Shown here: positions 1 through 8,517 of the stretch, piece after piece
Layout of the letters: every line of letters starts with the position of its first letter
Numbering within the stretch: the first letter of the stretch is position 1
NCBI RefSeq assembly: GCF_001880325.1
Contig: NZ_CP016312.1
Location: forward strand, 310,001 to 374,000
Length of the DNA stretch: 64,000 nucleotides
Source of the DNA: Thermus brockianus
GTDB lineage: Bacteria > Deinococcota > Deinococci > Deinococcales > Thermaceae
Direction of reading: 5' to 3'
Position numbers and translations under genes: made by a program
The notes under the pieces: generated by a model
Databases searched by the model: none
Told to the model about the DNA's origin: nothing
Seen by the model: the letters and a program-made list of their open reading frames with translations, nothing else

Positions 1-108
1 CCACATACTGCCCTCCGTCCCTAAGGCGAGTCTACACGTCTGGACCCATACCCCGCCCAAGCCCTCCCCACGTTTGCGTGCCCCTACTTCCTTATCCCGC
101 GTAAGGAG

Positions 109-120
109 TAGGCTAGAGGG
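109..120 (+). promoter_or_regulatory. -10 box of a leaderless promoter before the first gene
   Basis: TAGGCT (109-114) is followed by six bases and then the GTG start at 121, the spacing expected when transcription begins at the start codon. I see no convincing -35 box. The rest of 1-108 shows no coding signal or RNA that I can recognise. Confidence 0.4.
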
Positions 121-330
121 GTGGAGAAGGACCTCCTAGACCTCCTCGGCCAGCACCTGGTGTGGCGCATCGGCCGCGCCGAGGAGGAGGACGTGCTCGT
201 GGTACGGGTGGGCCTGGCCTCGGCCACACCCCGCTTTCGCGAGCTTCCCAGGCTCCTCAACGTTCCGGACACCGAGGTGGCCCGCCTGTTCAAGGAGGGC
301 CGGGTGCGGGTGGAGTGGGTGGAGGGATGA
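121..330 (+). CDS. Small hypothetical protein (69 aa)
   Basis: A 69-residue acidic protein that I do not recognise. It starts at GTG 121, six bases behind a TAGGCT -10 box, and its stop codon overlaps the ATG of the next gene (ATGA at 327-330), which argues for translational coupling and for the reality of the frame. The sequence looks like one small alpha/beta domain (an E/D-rich helix, then VLVVRVGLA). There is no signal peptide, membrane segment or cysteine. It opens a five-gene run ending with an acyl-CoA synthetase, but that context does not reveal its function. Confidence 0.6.
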   Translation: MEKDLLDLLGQHLVWRIGRAEEEDVLVVRVGLASATPRFRELPRLLNVPDTEVARLFKEGRVRVEWVEG

Positions 331-698
331 AGGCCAGGCTTCGCCTACACCTAAACGGCGCCCCGCCCCAGGGGCTTCCCCTCGAGGTCCACTTCCAGGG
401 CCCAGAGCTCCGCGGGGTACTGCGCCAGGAAAACCCCGTGCTGGGCGAACTGGTCCTCCCCTTCGCCTCGAGGGTGGAGGGCGACCGCCTCCTGGCCCTG
501 CCCCTGGCTCCCCCCTCCCTCCGGGTGGAGGGCTTGGTCCGCCGGGCCCAAGAGGGATGGGAGCTGGAGCTAGAGCTCACCCTGGTCCTGCCGGAGGGGA
601 AAAGCTGGGGCGAACGGGCCTTCGCCAAAATTCTGGAAGCCCTCTTCCACCGCCACCTGGAACGCACCCTTTCCGGCCAAGCCGTTTCTCCGGTATAG
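327..698 (+). CDS. Hypothetical protein (123 aa)
   Basis: The ATG at 327 overlaps the preceding stop by four bases; the longer reading from 162 in this frame is rejected because it runs inside the upstream gene. The protein is rich in beta-type alternation and Leu/Val/Pro, with a basic helical tail (WGERAFAKILEALFHRHLER) near residues 90-110. No export signal is visible. It ends 21 bp before the ATG of a metallohydrolase. The family is unknown to me. Coupling to both neighbours suggests a shared transcript. Confidence 0.6.
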   Translation: MKARLRLHLNGAPPQGLPLEVHFQGPELRGVLRQENPVLGELVLPFASRVEGDRLLALPLAPPSLRVEGLVRRAQEGWELELELTLVLPEGKSWGERAFAKILEALFHRHLERTLSGQAVSPV

Positions 699-719
699 TG
701 CCCTCTAAAGGAGGTGCCT

Positions 720-1394
720 ATGCTGGAAATCCGGTACCTGGGCCACTCGGCGGTCTGGCTTTCCGACGGCAAAACCAAGGTCATCATAGACCCCTTCCTC
801 ACGGGCAACCCCCTGGCGGCGGCCTCTGTGGCCGAGGTCCAGGCCGACCTTATCCTGATAACCCACGCCCACGGGGACCACTTTGGGGACGCCGTGGCCC
901 TTTCCAAGAAGGGGGGTGTGGTGGTCTCCACCTTTGAGATCGCCACCTACGCCGAAAAGCACGGGGCCAAGAGCATCCCCATGAACATCGGCGGCACCTA
1001 CCGCTTTGAAGGCGGCTGGCTCAAGTGGACCCCCGCCTGGCACTCCTCCAGCTTCCCCGACGGCACCTACGGGGGAATGCCCATGGGGGTCATCCTGGAG
1101 CTTGGGGGCAAGCGCATCTACCACGCCGGGGACACCGCCCTCTTCTCGGACATGCGCCTCCTGGGCGAGGTGGGCCTGGACCTGGCCTTTTTGCCCATCG
1201 GGGACCACTTCACCATGGGGCCCGAGGACGCCCTGAAGGCCCTGGACCTCCTTAAACCCAAGAAGGTGGTGCCCATCCACTACAACACCTTCCCCCCCAT
1301 CCGGCAAGACGGGGAAGCCTTCGCCCAAAAGGCCAGGGAGCGGGGCGTGGAGGGGCACGCCCTGAAGCCGGGAGGGGTCTTGGTCCTTGAATAG
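720..1394 (+). CDS. UPF0173-type metal-dependent hydrolase (metallo-beta-lactamase fold)
   Basis: A 224-residue cytoplasmic protein of the metallo-beta-lactamase superfamily. It begins with MLEIRYLGHSAVWL and carries the zinc motif THAHGDHFGD (about residue 50), a HAGDTALFSDM motif and a C-terminal PIHYNTFP motif, an arrangement typical of the UPF0173 family. The substrate of these proteins is not established. The ATG at 720 is chosen over GTG 714 because that GTG is part of the ribosome-binding site AAGGAGGT. The 3' end overlaps the TTG start of the downstream kinase by eight bases. Confidence 0.88.
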   Translation: MLEIRYLGHSAVWLSDGKTKVIIDPFLTGNPLAAASVAEVQADLILITHAHGDHFGDAVALSKKGGVVVSTFEIATYAEKHGAKSIPMNIGGTYRFEGGWLKWTPAWHSSSFPDGTYGGMPMGVILELGGKRIYHAGDTALFSDMRLLGEVGLDLAFLPIGDHFTMGPEDALKALDLLKPKKVVPIHYNTFPPIRQDGEAFAQKARERGVEGHALKPGGVLVLE

Positions 1395-2217
1395 CCTGAA
1401 GCGCAAGGACTTTCGCCTGCTCATGCTCCTGGGCCTGGGCCAGACGGCCCAGGTCTACCTGGCGGAGGCCCCCGGCCTGGGGAAGGTGGCCCTGAAGCTC
1501 CCCAAGAAGGAGGTGCGCCAGGACCCCAGGCTTTCGGAGCGCTTCGCCCGGGAGGTGACCCTTGCCCTCTCCCTCAAGCACCCCCACCTGGTGCGGGGCC
1601 TGGCCGGGGTGCCCTTGGGGGAGGAGGCCTTCTTGGCCCTGGAGTACCTGGAAGGGGGCACCTTGGAGGAACGCCTCCACCGAGGGCCCTTGCCCCGGGA
1701 AGAGGCGGTGAAGGCGCTTTTGGAGGTGGGGGAGGCCCTTTTGTACCTGCACGAGAAGGGCTTTTTGCACCAAGACGTGAAGCCTTCCAATGTCTTCGTA
1801 GACGGGGAGCACTACAAGCTGGGCGACCTGGGCACCCTGCGCCCCTTGGAGGACCCGAGCCCCGAGTACGCCGGAAGCCCCCACTACCTAGCCCCCGAGC
1901 TCTTCCTGGGTGGCCGGCCCAGCCCCAAGAGCGAGGCCTACGCCTTCGGCGTCATGGCCTACGAGCTCCTCACCGGCCGGCGCCCCTTCAAGGGGGAGAC
2001 CCTGGAAGACCTCCGCCAGGCCCACCTCCTCCTGCCCCCACCCCCCACGAACCTCCCCCCCAGGCTGGACCGGGCCCTAAGGCGCCTCCTCGCCAAAAAC
2101 CCCGCGGAACGCCTGGACCTGCGTTCGTTTTTGGAAGTTCTCCGCCACCCCCAAGGCCCGCCCACGGAACCCCAGGAGCCCAAGAAACCCAAACGCTTTC
2201 TCTTTTGGAGGAAGTGA
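1387..2217 (+). CDS. Eukaryotic-like Ser/Thr protein kinase
   Basis: A 276-residue soluble Hanks-type kinase. Visible elements are the Gly-rich loop LGLGQTAQVY (residues 15-24), the VALK lysine (K37), the catalytic loop HQDVKPSN (D130, K132, N135) and DLG in place of DFG (D147), followed by a SPHYLAPE activation segment and an AYAFGVMAYELLTG helix. All catalytic residues remain, so activity is plausible despite HQD and DLG. There is no transmembrane or sensor domain; the tail is short, Pro-rich and basic. It starts at TTG 1387 inside the previous gene and its stop overlaps the next ATG (TGATG), so it probably belongs to the same operon. Substrate unknown. Confidence 0.85.
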   Translation: MNSLKRKDFRLLMLLGLGQTAQVYLAEAPGLGKVALKLPKKEVRQDPRLSERFAREVTLALSLKHPHLVRGLAGVPLGEEAFLALEYLEGGTLEERLHRGPLPREEAVKALLEVGEALLYLHEKGFLHQDVKPSNVFVDGEHYKLGDLGTLRPLEDPSPEYAGSPHYLAPELFLGGRPSPKSEAYAFGVMAYELLTGRRPFKGETLEDLRQAHLLLPPPPTNLPPRLDRALRRLLAKNPAERLDLRSFLEVLRHPQGPPTEPQEPKKPKRFLFWRK

Positions 2218-4115
2218 TGGAACCCGTCTGGTATCCGGACCCCAAAGAAGCCCAGAACACCCGGCTTTACCGCTTCATGGAGGCCCTGGGCTTCCAGGAC
2301 TACGAGGCCTTCTACCGCTACAGCGTGGAGGAGGCGGAGGACTTTTACCGCCAGTTCCTCGCCCACCTGGGCATCCCGTGGCGGAGGCCTTACGAAAGGG
2401 TGGTGGAAGGGAGCTTCCCCCTCCCCCGCTTCTTCGTGGGAGGGAGGCTTAACCTGGCAGACGCCGTCTTCCGCCACCCGGAGGACCGCCTGGCCCTCCT
2501 CCACGAGACCGAGGATGGCCAGGTGCGCGCCCTCACCTACGGGGAACTACGGGCAGAGGTGGCCCGGGTGGCGGCGGGGCTTAGGGCGCTTGGGGTGGGC
2601 CGGGGGGAACGGGTGGGCCTCTGGATGCCCATGGGCCTCGAGGCGGCCACCCTCCTCCTGGCCACCAGCTGGCTTGGGGCCATCGCCATCCCCATCTTCT
2701 CCGGGTACGCCGCCGAGGCCGCCGCCATCCGCCTGAAGGACGCCGAAGCCCGGCTCCTCGCCGTCCAGGACGGCTTCCTCCGGCGGGGAAGAAGGGTGGA
2801 GCTTCTCCCGGAGGCCCGGAAAGCCCTGGCCCTTTCGGGCACGGAACGCCTCCTGGTGGTGCGGCGGCTCGGCCTCCCCCTGGAAGGAAACGAAGCGGAC
2901 TACGCCCACCTGGGCGGCGAGGCCCTCCCCCCGGAGGAGATGGAGAGCATGGACCCCTTCATGCTCATCTACACCTCCGGGACCACGGGCCGCCCCAAGG
3001 GCACCGTGCACTACCACGCCGGCTTCCCCTTAAAGGCCGCCTTGGACATGGCCCTCCTCTTTGACCTCCGGGAGGAGGACCGCCTCTTCTGGTTCACGGA
3101 CCTGGGCTGGATGATGGGGCCCTGGGCCATCCTGGGGGGGCTTATCCTCGGGGGCACGGTCTTCCTCTACGACGGGGCCCCGGACTACCCCGGCCCCGAA
3201 AGGCTTTGGCGGATGGTGGAGGCCCACCGCCTCACCCACCTGGGCCTCTCCCCCACCCTGGTGCGGGCCCTCATCCCCTTCGGGGAAGCGCCCATCAAGG
3301 CCCACGACCTCTCCTCCCTAAGGGTCTTGGGCTCCACGGGGGAGCCCTGGAACCTGGACCCCTACCTCTGGTTCTTCCGGACGGTGGGGGAGGAAAGGCG
3401 GCCCATCGTCAACTACTCCGGAGGCACGGAGATCTCGGGGGGCATCCTGGGAAACGTCCTCCTAAGGCCCATCAAGCCCATGGGGTTCAACACCGCCGTG
3501 CCCGGCATGAAGGCCGCCATCCTGGACGAGGCGGGCAGGCCGGTGAAGGGCCAGGTGGGCGAACTCGCCGTCCTCGCCCCCTGGCCCGGGATGACCAAGG
3601 GCTTCTGGCGGGACGAGGCCCGGTACCTGGACACCTACTTCGCCAAGGTGCCCGGGGTTTGGGTCCACGGGGACTTCGCCCTCCTGGACGAGGAGGGGCA
3701 CTACTTCATCCTGGGGCGGAGCGACGATACCCTGAAGGTGGCGGGCAAGCGGGTGGGCCCGGCGGAGGTGGAGACGGCGGCCCTCAACCATCCCGCCCTT
3801 AAGGAAGCGGCCGCCATCGGGGTGCCTCACCCTGTAAAGGGGGAGGCCATCGTCCTCTTCGCCGTGCTCAAGCCGGGCATCGCCCCAAACCCGGAGCTTG
3901 CGGAAGCGGTGGCGGAAAAGGTGGCCGAGGCCTTGGGGAGGCCCCTCAAGCCCGAAAGGGTCCTCTTCGTCCCCGATCTCCCCAAGACCCGCAACGCCAA
4001 GGTCATGCGCCGGGTGGTGCGGGCCGCCTACCTGGGCCAGGACCCCGGGGACCTTTCCGCCCTGGAAAACCCCGAGGCAGTGGAAGCCATCCGCCGTGCG
4101 GCGCGGGGCGGTTAA
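2217..4115 (+). CDS. AMP-forming acyl-CoA synthetase (acetyl-CoA synthetase-like)
   Basis: A 632-residue ANL-superfamily ligase that would activate a short acid to acyl-AMP and then acyl-CoA in the cytoplasm. The N-terminal 100 residues resemble the ACAS_N domain. The P-loop YTSGTTGRPKG begins near residue 252, followed by WFTDLGWMMGPW, GSTGEPWN, NYSGGTEISGG and the hinge/C-terminal region GRSDDTLKVAGKRVGPAEVE, with the acylation lysine region KTRNAKVMRR near the end. The ATG at 2217 overlaps the kinase stop and follows GGAGGAAG; TTG 2205 is less likely. Acetate or another short acid are both possible substrates; the exact one cannot be read from the sequence. Confidence 0.85.
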   Translation: MEPVWYPDPKEAQNTRLYRFMEALGFQDYEAFYRYSVEEAEDFYRQFLAHLGIPWRRPYERVVEGSFPLPRFFVGGRLNLADAVFRHPEDRLALLHETEDGQVRALTYGELRAEVARVAAGLRALGVGRGERVGLWMPMGLEAATLLLATSWLGAIAIPIFSGYAAEAAAIRLKDAEARLLAVQDGFLRRGRRVELLPEARKALALSGTERLLVVRRLGLPLEGNEADYAHLGGEALPPEEMESMDPFMLIYTSGTTGRPKGTVHYHAGFPLKAALDMALLFDLREEDRLFWFTDLGWMMGPWAILGGLILGGTVFLYDGAPDYPGPERLWRMVEAHRLTHLGLSPTLVRALIPFGEAPIKAHDLSSLRVLGSTGEPWNLDPYLWFFRTVGEERRPIVNYSGGTEISGGILGNVLLRPIKPMGFNTAVPGMKAAILDEAGRPVKGQVGELAVLAPWPGMTKGFWRDEARYLDTYFAKVPGVWVHGDFALLDEEGHYFILGRSDDTLKVAGKRVGPAEVETAALNHPALKEAAAIGVPHPVKGEAIVLFAVLKPGIAPNPELAEAVAEKVAEALGRPLKPERVLFVPDLPKTRNAKVMRRVVRAAYLGQDPGDLSALENPEAVEAIRRAARGG

Positions 4116-4660
4116 GCTCCTCCTCCTGGGCCTGGCCCATCCCCTGGAGGAGGCCCGCACCCCCTGCCTTCTACCGGGCCCTCCTCCACCCCAACCGCCT
4201 CCGTAGGGACCGCCCCTTCTACCGCTTCCAAGGGGTCTGGACGGAGCTTTCCGAGGAAGAGGGCTATCCGGACTGGGAAGGCCCCTCTATCCCCTTCCTC
4301 CTGGAGCCTAACCGCCGCCGGGAGGGCAGCGATTACCCCAGGGTGGTCTACGAGCTTGGGCGCCTTCGGGAGGGCCAGGACCCCCCAGGGGCGCGGGACC
4401 CCATGGCAGACTACGCCCTGGGGGAAGGGGGCCTTTTGGAACTCCGCCTCCCCTGGGGCATGCTCCTCGTGGCCGACCCGGGCCACCGCCTGGCCTGGTA
4501 CGCCCCCGGGCCCATTCCCATAGAGGGCATCGGGCTTCTTCTGGCCGGGGCAAAGCCCTTGCGTTTCGCCTGGCCCACCTGGGAGGAACCCGCCTTCGCC
4601 CTAAGGCTCAAGCCGCCTTATTTCCGCTTGAAAGAAGCCTGGCAAGGGCTTCCCGAATAG
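4096..4660 (+). pseudogene. Frame-disrupted putative secreted protein
   Basis: From GTG 4096 one frame encodes a hydrophobic start (VKLLLLGLAHPLEEARTP). After a run of five C (4160-4164) the reading continues in the next frame (AFYRALLHPNRL...) to the TAG at 4660. Removing one C restores a continuous reading of about 187 residues, so this is either a one-base insertion or a decayed gene. The downstream part contains LLELRLPWGMLLVADPG and other regular blocks, weakly reminiscent of the C-terminal region of large exported carbohydrate-related proteins; I cannot name the family. The 3' end overlaps murJ (opposite strand) by 53 bp, unusual for an intact gene. It may be the tail of a larger, partly deleted protein. 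Confidence 0.45.
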
Positions 4661-6095
4661 GTAGGCCCAACAGGAGGCCCACCAGGAGGAACACCCCAAC
4701 CCCCACCGCCCCGCCCAGGACCAGGGGCCATAGGGCGGCCAAGGGGCTTTCCCCTGGGGCCCAGGCCTCGAGGCCTAAGCCGGGCAGAGCGGCCGAAAGC
4801 CCCGCCAGGTAGGCCTTTCCCAGATAGCTGGGCAAAGGGCCAACCCTCACCCCCTCCCGGGCGAGGAGCCGGAGGTAGAGGGCAAACCCCAGCCACCCCG
4901 CCAAGGCGGTGGCCAGGTTGAGGAGGAAAAGGCCCGCGTCCCTAAGGAGCCAGTAGCCCAGGGTGTTGGCCAGGAAGACGAAGGCGCTCGCCCCCACCGC
5001 CTCCCGCACCCGTCCCAGGGCGTAGAGGCCCCGGAGCAGGAAGGTATTCACCCCCCAGGGGAGGACCGCCAGGCCCATGGCGGAGAGGACCTGGGCGCTA
5101 TAGGCCCGGTTTTCCGGGGTAAGGGGGCCGAAGAGGCCGAAGAGGAGGACCACCAGGAAGGGGGCCAAGCCCACCAAAAGGCCCCCCGCCAGGGAAAGGA
5201 GCAAGGCGAAGCGGCGGATGGGGGCTTCCAGGAAGCGGGCGAGCTCTTCCCCCTTTAGGGCGCTCATCCGGGGGAAGTAGGCGATGGCCGGGCTCGTGGC
5301 CAGGAGGCCCAGGGCCATCTGGAAGACCACCTCGGCGTTGTAAAACCCCGTGACCGCCGCCGGGGGGTAGCGGGTGAGGATGTTGGTGAGGACGAGGTTC
5401 AGAAACTGCCGCAAGGAGGTGGTGAAGGCGAAGGGGCCCATGCGGAGAAGGGCCGTGGCGAAGGCGGGGTGCCAGCGCCACTCCAGGCGAAGCCCCTTTA
5501 GGAAGGGAAGCTGGATGGCGGCCTGCAAAAGCCCCCCAAGGGCCACGGAGAGGCCCAAGAAGGTGGGGTCGCCGGGGAAGAGGGCCATGAGGCCGATGGC
5601 CGCCAGGTTGAAGGCGATGGGGCCTAGGGCGTAGGGCAGAAAGCGCTCCTCCGCCTGCAAAAGGGCGGAGAAGAGGGCGGCCATGGAGATGCCCAGGAGA
5701 AAGGGGAGGAGGAGCCGGGTGAGGTAGACCACCTGCCGGAAAGCCTCTTCCTCCCTCAGGTGGCTTCCCTCCGCCACCAGGAGCTCCACCACGAAGGGGG
5801 CGAGGAGGTAGCCCAGGCCCAGGACGAGGAGGTTCACCCCGAGGAGGAAAGCGGCGAAGCGGCGGGCAAACGCCTGGGCCTCGGAGGGAGGGAGGTTTTT
5901 GAGGATGGGGATGAGGGCGTTTTGCACCGCCCCCTCGGCCAGGAGCTCCCGGAGGAGGTTCGGCACCCGGTAGGCCACGTTGAAGGCGTCCTTGAGGGCA
6001 TCGGGGTAAAGGGCGTTGAAGACCGCCTGGCGCAGGAGGCCCAGGACCCTCGAGGCCAAGGTGCCCCCCATGACCAGGAGGACCTTACGGAGCAT
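4608..6095 (-). CDS. murJ: Lipid II flippase MurJ (MviN family)
   Basis: A 495-residue polytopic inner-membrane protein of the MOP/MviN family, which flips lipid-linked peptidoglycan precursor to the periplasmic face. It begins MLRKVLLVMGGTLASRVLGLLRQ and contains the family block AFNVAYRVPNLLRELLAEGA with its conserved Arg and Glu, followed by about 13-14 hydrophobic helices. The length is normal. The ATG at 6095 lies 11 bp inside the 3' end of the upstream nuclease-like gene, so the two are probably cotranscribed. Confidence 0.93.
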   Translation of the reverse strand: MLRKVLLVMGGTLASRVLGLLRQAVFNALYPDALKDAFNVAYRVPNLLRELLAEGAVQNALIPILKNLPPSEAQAFARRFAAFLLGVNLLVLGLGYLLAPFVVELLVAEGSHLREEEAFRQVVYLTRLLLPFLLGISMAALFSALLQAEERFLPYALGPIAFNLAAIGLMALFPGDPTFLGLSVALGGLLQAAIQLPFLKGLRLEWRWHPAFATALLRMGPFAFTTSLRQFLNLVLTNILTRYPPAAVTGFYNAEVVFQMALGLLATSPAIAYFPRMSALKGEELARFLEAPIRRFALLLSLAGGLLVGLAPFLVVLLFGLFGPLTPENRAYSAQVLSAMGLAVLPWGVNTFLLRGLYALGRVREAVGASAFVFLANTLGYWLLRDAGLFLLNLATALAGWLGFALYLRLLAREGVRVGPLPSYLGKAYLAGLSAALPGLGLEAWAPGESPLAALWPLVLGGAVGVGVFLLVGLLLGLPIREALARLLSSGNKAA

Positions 6096-7191
6096 TGCCC
6101 TCCAGAACCTCCTGGAAGACCTCCACGAAGTTCGCCTGGTTCACCACGGTGAGGCCGTGTAGGGCGGTAAGCTCCTTGGCCCGCGCCTTGTCCATGCCCA
6201 GAAGGACCAGGAAGCTCTCCCGGGCGGAAAGGCCCAGAACCTTCTTAAGCCCAGCGTACTTGGCGATGTGGGCCTGGAAATCCCCCGTCTTGGCCTCAAA
6301 CCAATACACCCGGTCCCCCACCCGCACCAACACGTCCAGCTCCATGGCATCCCCGCCCGGCAAGGTCACCTGGTAGCCCACCGCCACCTCGTGGGGCAGG
6401 TTCTTGGAGCGGAGGAACTTCCGAAGCCGCTCGGCCACGTAGCGCTCCAGCCAGCCCCCGGTGAGGAAGTTTTGCACCCAGCCCTCGGTGCTGGCCTTGG
6501 CCCGGATACGCCGCTCCTCGCTTTTGTAGTGGTAGCTGGTGAGGAGGGCGTACTGCTTCAGCATGGTGCAGAACTGGGTGGAGTTGGCGATCTCCTCCTG
6601 GCTGGCCTCAGAGAGGGAAAGCTCAAACTGGCGCTTGGTGGAGAGGCTCTGCTTCAGGCGCTCATAGAGTTTTTCCAGGCTCGGGTAGCGGTCCCCCAGG
6701 AAGAGGGCCAGGCGGGTGAGAACCTTTTCCTTTTCCTCCTCCTCCGCCTGGGGCTTTTTCACCACCTGAATGCCCAGGCCCTTAAGCCACTCCTCCAGGG
6801 AGGCTGGCTTCCGGGGCTTGCCCCCTTCTCCTTTCTCCTTCGGGGGTTCTGGTGCCTCCGGCTTCTGGGGCTCCGGCGCCTCCGGAACTGGCCTGGGAGG
6901 CTCTCTCAGGAGCCGCCACATCTCCCCCGCCAGGGCGAAGAAGCGGGCCCGCACGGGGTCCTCACCCCCCTCCAGCCCGGGAGGGGTGAGGCCGGTACGC
7001 AAGGCCTCCAGGAGCCAGGCCTCGAGGGCTTCCTGAAGCGCTTCCCGTGCCGCCTCCAGGTGAGAGGCCTCCACCCGGAGGCCCAGTTCGGGAATCTCGG
7101 CCAGAAAGCGGCCGGGGCCCACGAGGTCGTAGCGGGCCTGGGCCATGGCGCTTTGCAAATAGCGGCTGATAACGCCCACGGCCTCCAGCAT
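6085..7191 (-). CDS. Putative PD-(D/E)XK nuclease, Card1/DUF1887-like C-terminal domain
   Basis: A 368-residue soluble protein. The first 105 residues are helical. Residues 105-135 are a Pro/Glu/Lys linker, followed by a charged helical middle region. The C-terminal 120 residues carry GGWLERYVAERL, MELDVLVR (Asp near 286) and WFEAKTGD (Glu/Lys near 298-300), the order GxWLE - ELDV - ExK seen in Card1/Can2-type nuclease domains. No CARF or other sensor domain is recognisable. It sits between tRNA-Leu and murJ and overlaps murJ by 11 bp. The ATG at 7191 has no Shine-Dalgarno; a later start (ATG 7146) is possible. Nuclease activity and any defence role are inference. Confidence 0.65.
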   Translation of the reverse strand: MLEAVGVISRYLQSAMAQARYDLVGPGRFLAEIPELGLRVEASHLEAAREALQEALEAWLLEALRTGLTPPGLEGGEDPVRARFFALAGEMWRLLREPPRPVPEAPEPQKPEAPEPPKEKGEGGKPRKPASLEEWLKGLGIQVVKKPQAEEEEKEKVLTRLALFLGDRYPSLEKLYERLKQSLSTKRQFELSLSEASQEEIANSTQFCTMLKQYALLTSYHYKSEERRIRAKASTEGWVQNFLTGGWLERYVAERLRKFLRSKNLPHEVAVGYQVTLPGGDAMELDVLVRVGDRVYWFEAKTGDFQAHIAKYAGLKKVLGLSARESFLVLLGMDKARAKELTALHGLTVVNQANFVEVFQEVLEGNAP

Positions 7192-7198
7192 AGCAAGG

Positions 7199-7223
7199 AA
7201 AAAAGCCCCGGGGCTTCCGGGGC
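7199..7223 (-). terminator. Intrinsic terminator after tRNA-Leu
   Basis: On the minus strand GCCCCGG, a short loop and CCGGGGC are followed by six T, directly downstream of the tRNA-Leu CCA end. The nuclease gene begins eight bases after the T tract, so its expression depends on read-through or on a start very close by. Confidence 0.75.
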
Positions 7224-7227
7224 CCTT

Positions 7228-7315
7228 TGGTGCCGGGGACGGGACTCGAACCCGTACGGGGGCTACCCCCCAGCGGATTTTAAGTCCGCAGCGTCTACCG
7301 TTCCGCCACCCCGGC
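7228..7315 (-). tRNA. tRNA-Leu (anticodon UAA)
   Basis: The minus strand folds into a class II cloverleaf. The acceptor GCCGGGG pairs with CCCCGGC, the anticodon stem GCGGA/TCCGC encloses loop CTTAAAA (anticodon TAA), a long variable arm (GCTGGGGGGTAGCCCCC) follows, and the T arm is CGGGTTCGAGTCCCG. Discriminator A and CCA are encoded. Confidence 0.95.
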
Positions 7316-7326
7316 GCACGTCCCCC

Positions 7327-7356
7327 ATGCTACCTAAAAGGGCAGGTCCCCGCCAA
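7327..7356 (-). promoter_or_regulatory. Promoter of tRNA-Leu
   Basis: Minus-strand TTGGCG (7351-7356), an 18-bp spacer and TAGCAT (7327-7332) lie just upstream of the tRNA, overlapping the 3' end of the preceding LCP gene. Confidence 0.5.
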
Positions 7357-8482
7357 GGCGCAGGGTGAGGTCGGCCCCCAAGATCGCCTCTCCCGATACA
7401 CGGAAGGGAACCCCAAGTTCCTGGGCCAGGGCCTCCGCCAGCCGCCCGGGACCGTTTTCCAGCACCTCGGTGCGGCTGGGCGCCAGGTCCACGGGGTGAG
7501 CCAGTACCCTGAGCCCCAGGGCGCGCAACCGCTCCCGGGCCCGTTCCGCCAGGGCCTCCTGGCCGGGACCATAGACCAGGGCCACCAGCCGGCCGTCAAG
7601 CTCCGCCTCCCCCGTCCCCCCCTCGCCCGTGAAGTAGAAGGCCACGAGCTCCCTGAGGGCCTCCTGGTCCACCGCCCACCCACCCGCAAAACGGCCCGGA
7701 AGGAGGAGGCTTACCAGCCCGGGCCGCTTCATGGCGAAGCCCAGGATGGCCCCCTTCTCCCCCCGGGTGAGGTCGGTCCGCACATAGGGCTCCACCGCCG
7801 CCACCACCCGGGGCAGGCGCAGAAGGCCCGCCGGGGAGAGAAGCTGCTCTTTGAGGGCGTGGAAAAAGGCCTGCTGGCGCTGAATCCGCCCGATGTCCCC
7901 CAGGGCATCCTTGCGGAAGCGCAGGTACCCCTCGGCTTGCTCCCCATTGAGGACCTGGCACCCCGGCTCCAGGTTGATGTCCAGGCCGGCGGCCATGTCC
8001 CGGTAGCGCATGGGCTTATCCACGCAGACCCGCACCCCTCCCAGGGCGTCCACCCCCCTCCTCAGGGCCTCGGTGCTCACCACCATGTAGCGCTCGGCCC
8101 GGATGCCGGTTAGGCGGGCCACCGCTTCCTTCATGAGCTCTGGCCCTCCCAGGGGGCTTGCGGCGTTCACCTTGTGCCAGCCGTGGCCGGGCAGCTCCAC
8201 CCACACGTCCCGGGGGATGGAGAGCACCACCACCCGCTGGGCCAGGGGGTCCAGCCGCACCAGCAGGATGGTGTCCGCCAGGCCGCGGAAGCGCTCGGGG
8301 GCCCGCCTGTGGTACCCCACGTACTCGGGGCTGGAGCCGTAGACCAGGAGGGTGAGGGGGGCCTTCAGGCCCTCCGGGGCGGGCAAGGCCCCGTGCCGGG
8401 CCACAGGACCCACGAGGGGGTAGGCCCAAAGGCCCAGGGCCACCAAAGAGGCCAGGAGGAGAAGGAGGATGAACCTCCGCAC
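7334..8482 (-). CDS. LytR-CpsA-Psr (LCP) family cell-wall protein
   Basis: A 382-residue membrane-anchored extracytoplasmic protein. An N-terminal helix (ILLLLLASLVALGLWAY) is followed by the LCP domain: GLADTILLVRLDP, VVLSIPRDVWVELPGHGWHKVNAA, VDALGGVRV, and LRFRKDALGDIGRIQRQQ, which contains the characteristic Arg-rich catalytic block. A C-terminal LytR_C-like domain (about residues 290-382) follows. LCP enzymes ligate lipid-linked glycopolymers to peptidoglycan or related wall structures. The GTG start at 8482 lies eight bases behind TAAACT (8491-8496). Confidence 0.88.
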   Translation of the reverse strand: MRRFILLLLLASLVALGLWAYPLVGPVARHGALPAPEGLKAPLTLLVYGSSPEYVGYHRRAPERFRGLADTILLVRLDPLAQRVVVLSIPRDVWVELPGHGWHKVNAASPLGGPELMKEAVARLTGIRAERYMVVSTEALRRGVDALGGVRVCVDKPMRYRDMAAGLDINLEPGCQVLNGEQAEGYLRFRKDALGDIGRIQRQQAFFHALKEQLLSPAGLLRLPRVVAAVEPYVRTDLTRGEKGAILGFAMKRPGLVSLLLPGRFAGGWAVDQEALRELVAFYFTGEGGTGEAELDGRLVALVYGPGQEALAERARERLRALGLRVLAHPVDLAPSRTEVLENGPGRLAEALAQELGVPFRVSGEAILGADLTLRLGGDLPF

Positions 8483-8517
8483 AAACCACCAGTTTATCCC
8501 CAGCTGGGTGAGGCGGA

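Noticed and set aside
162-326. Longer start for the 327-698 protein
   Set aside because: It lies wholly inside the preceding gene in another frame and its translation is Gly/Arg/Pro-heavy; ATG 327 gives an ATGA overlap.
714-719. GTG start for the UPF0173 hydrolase
   Set aside because: The GTG belongs to the ribosome-binding site AAGGAGGT; the ATG six bases later fits better.
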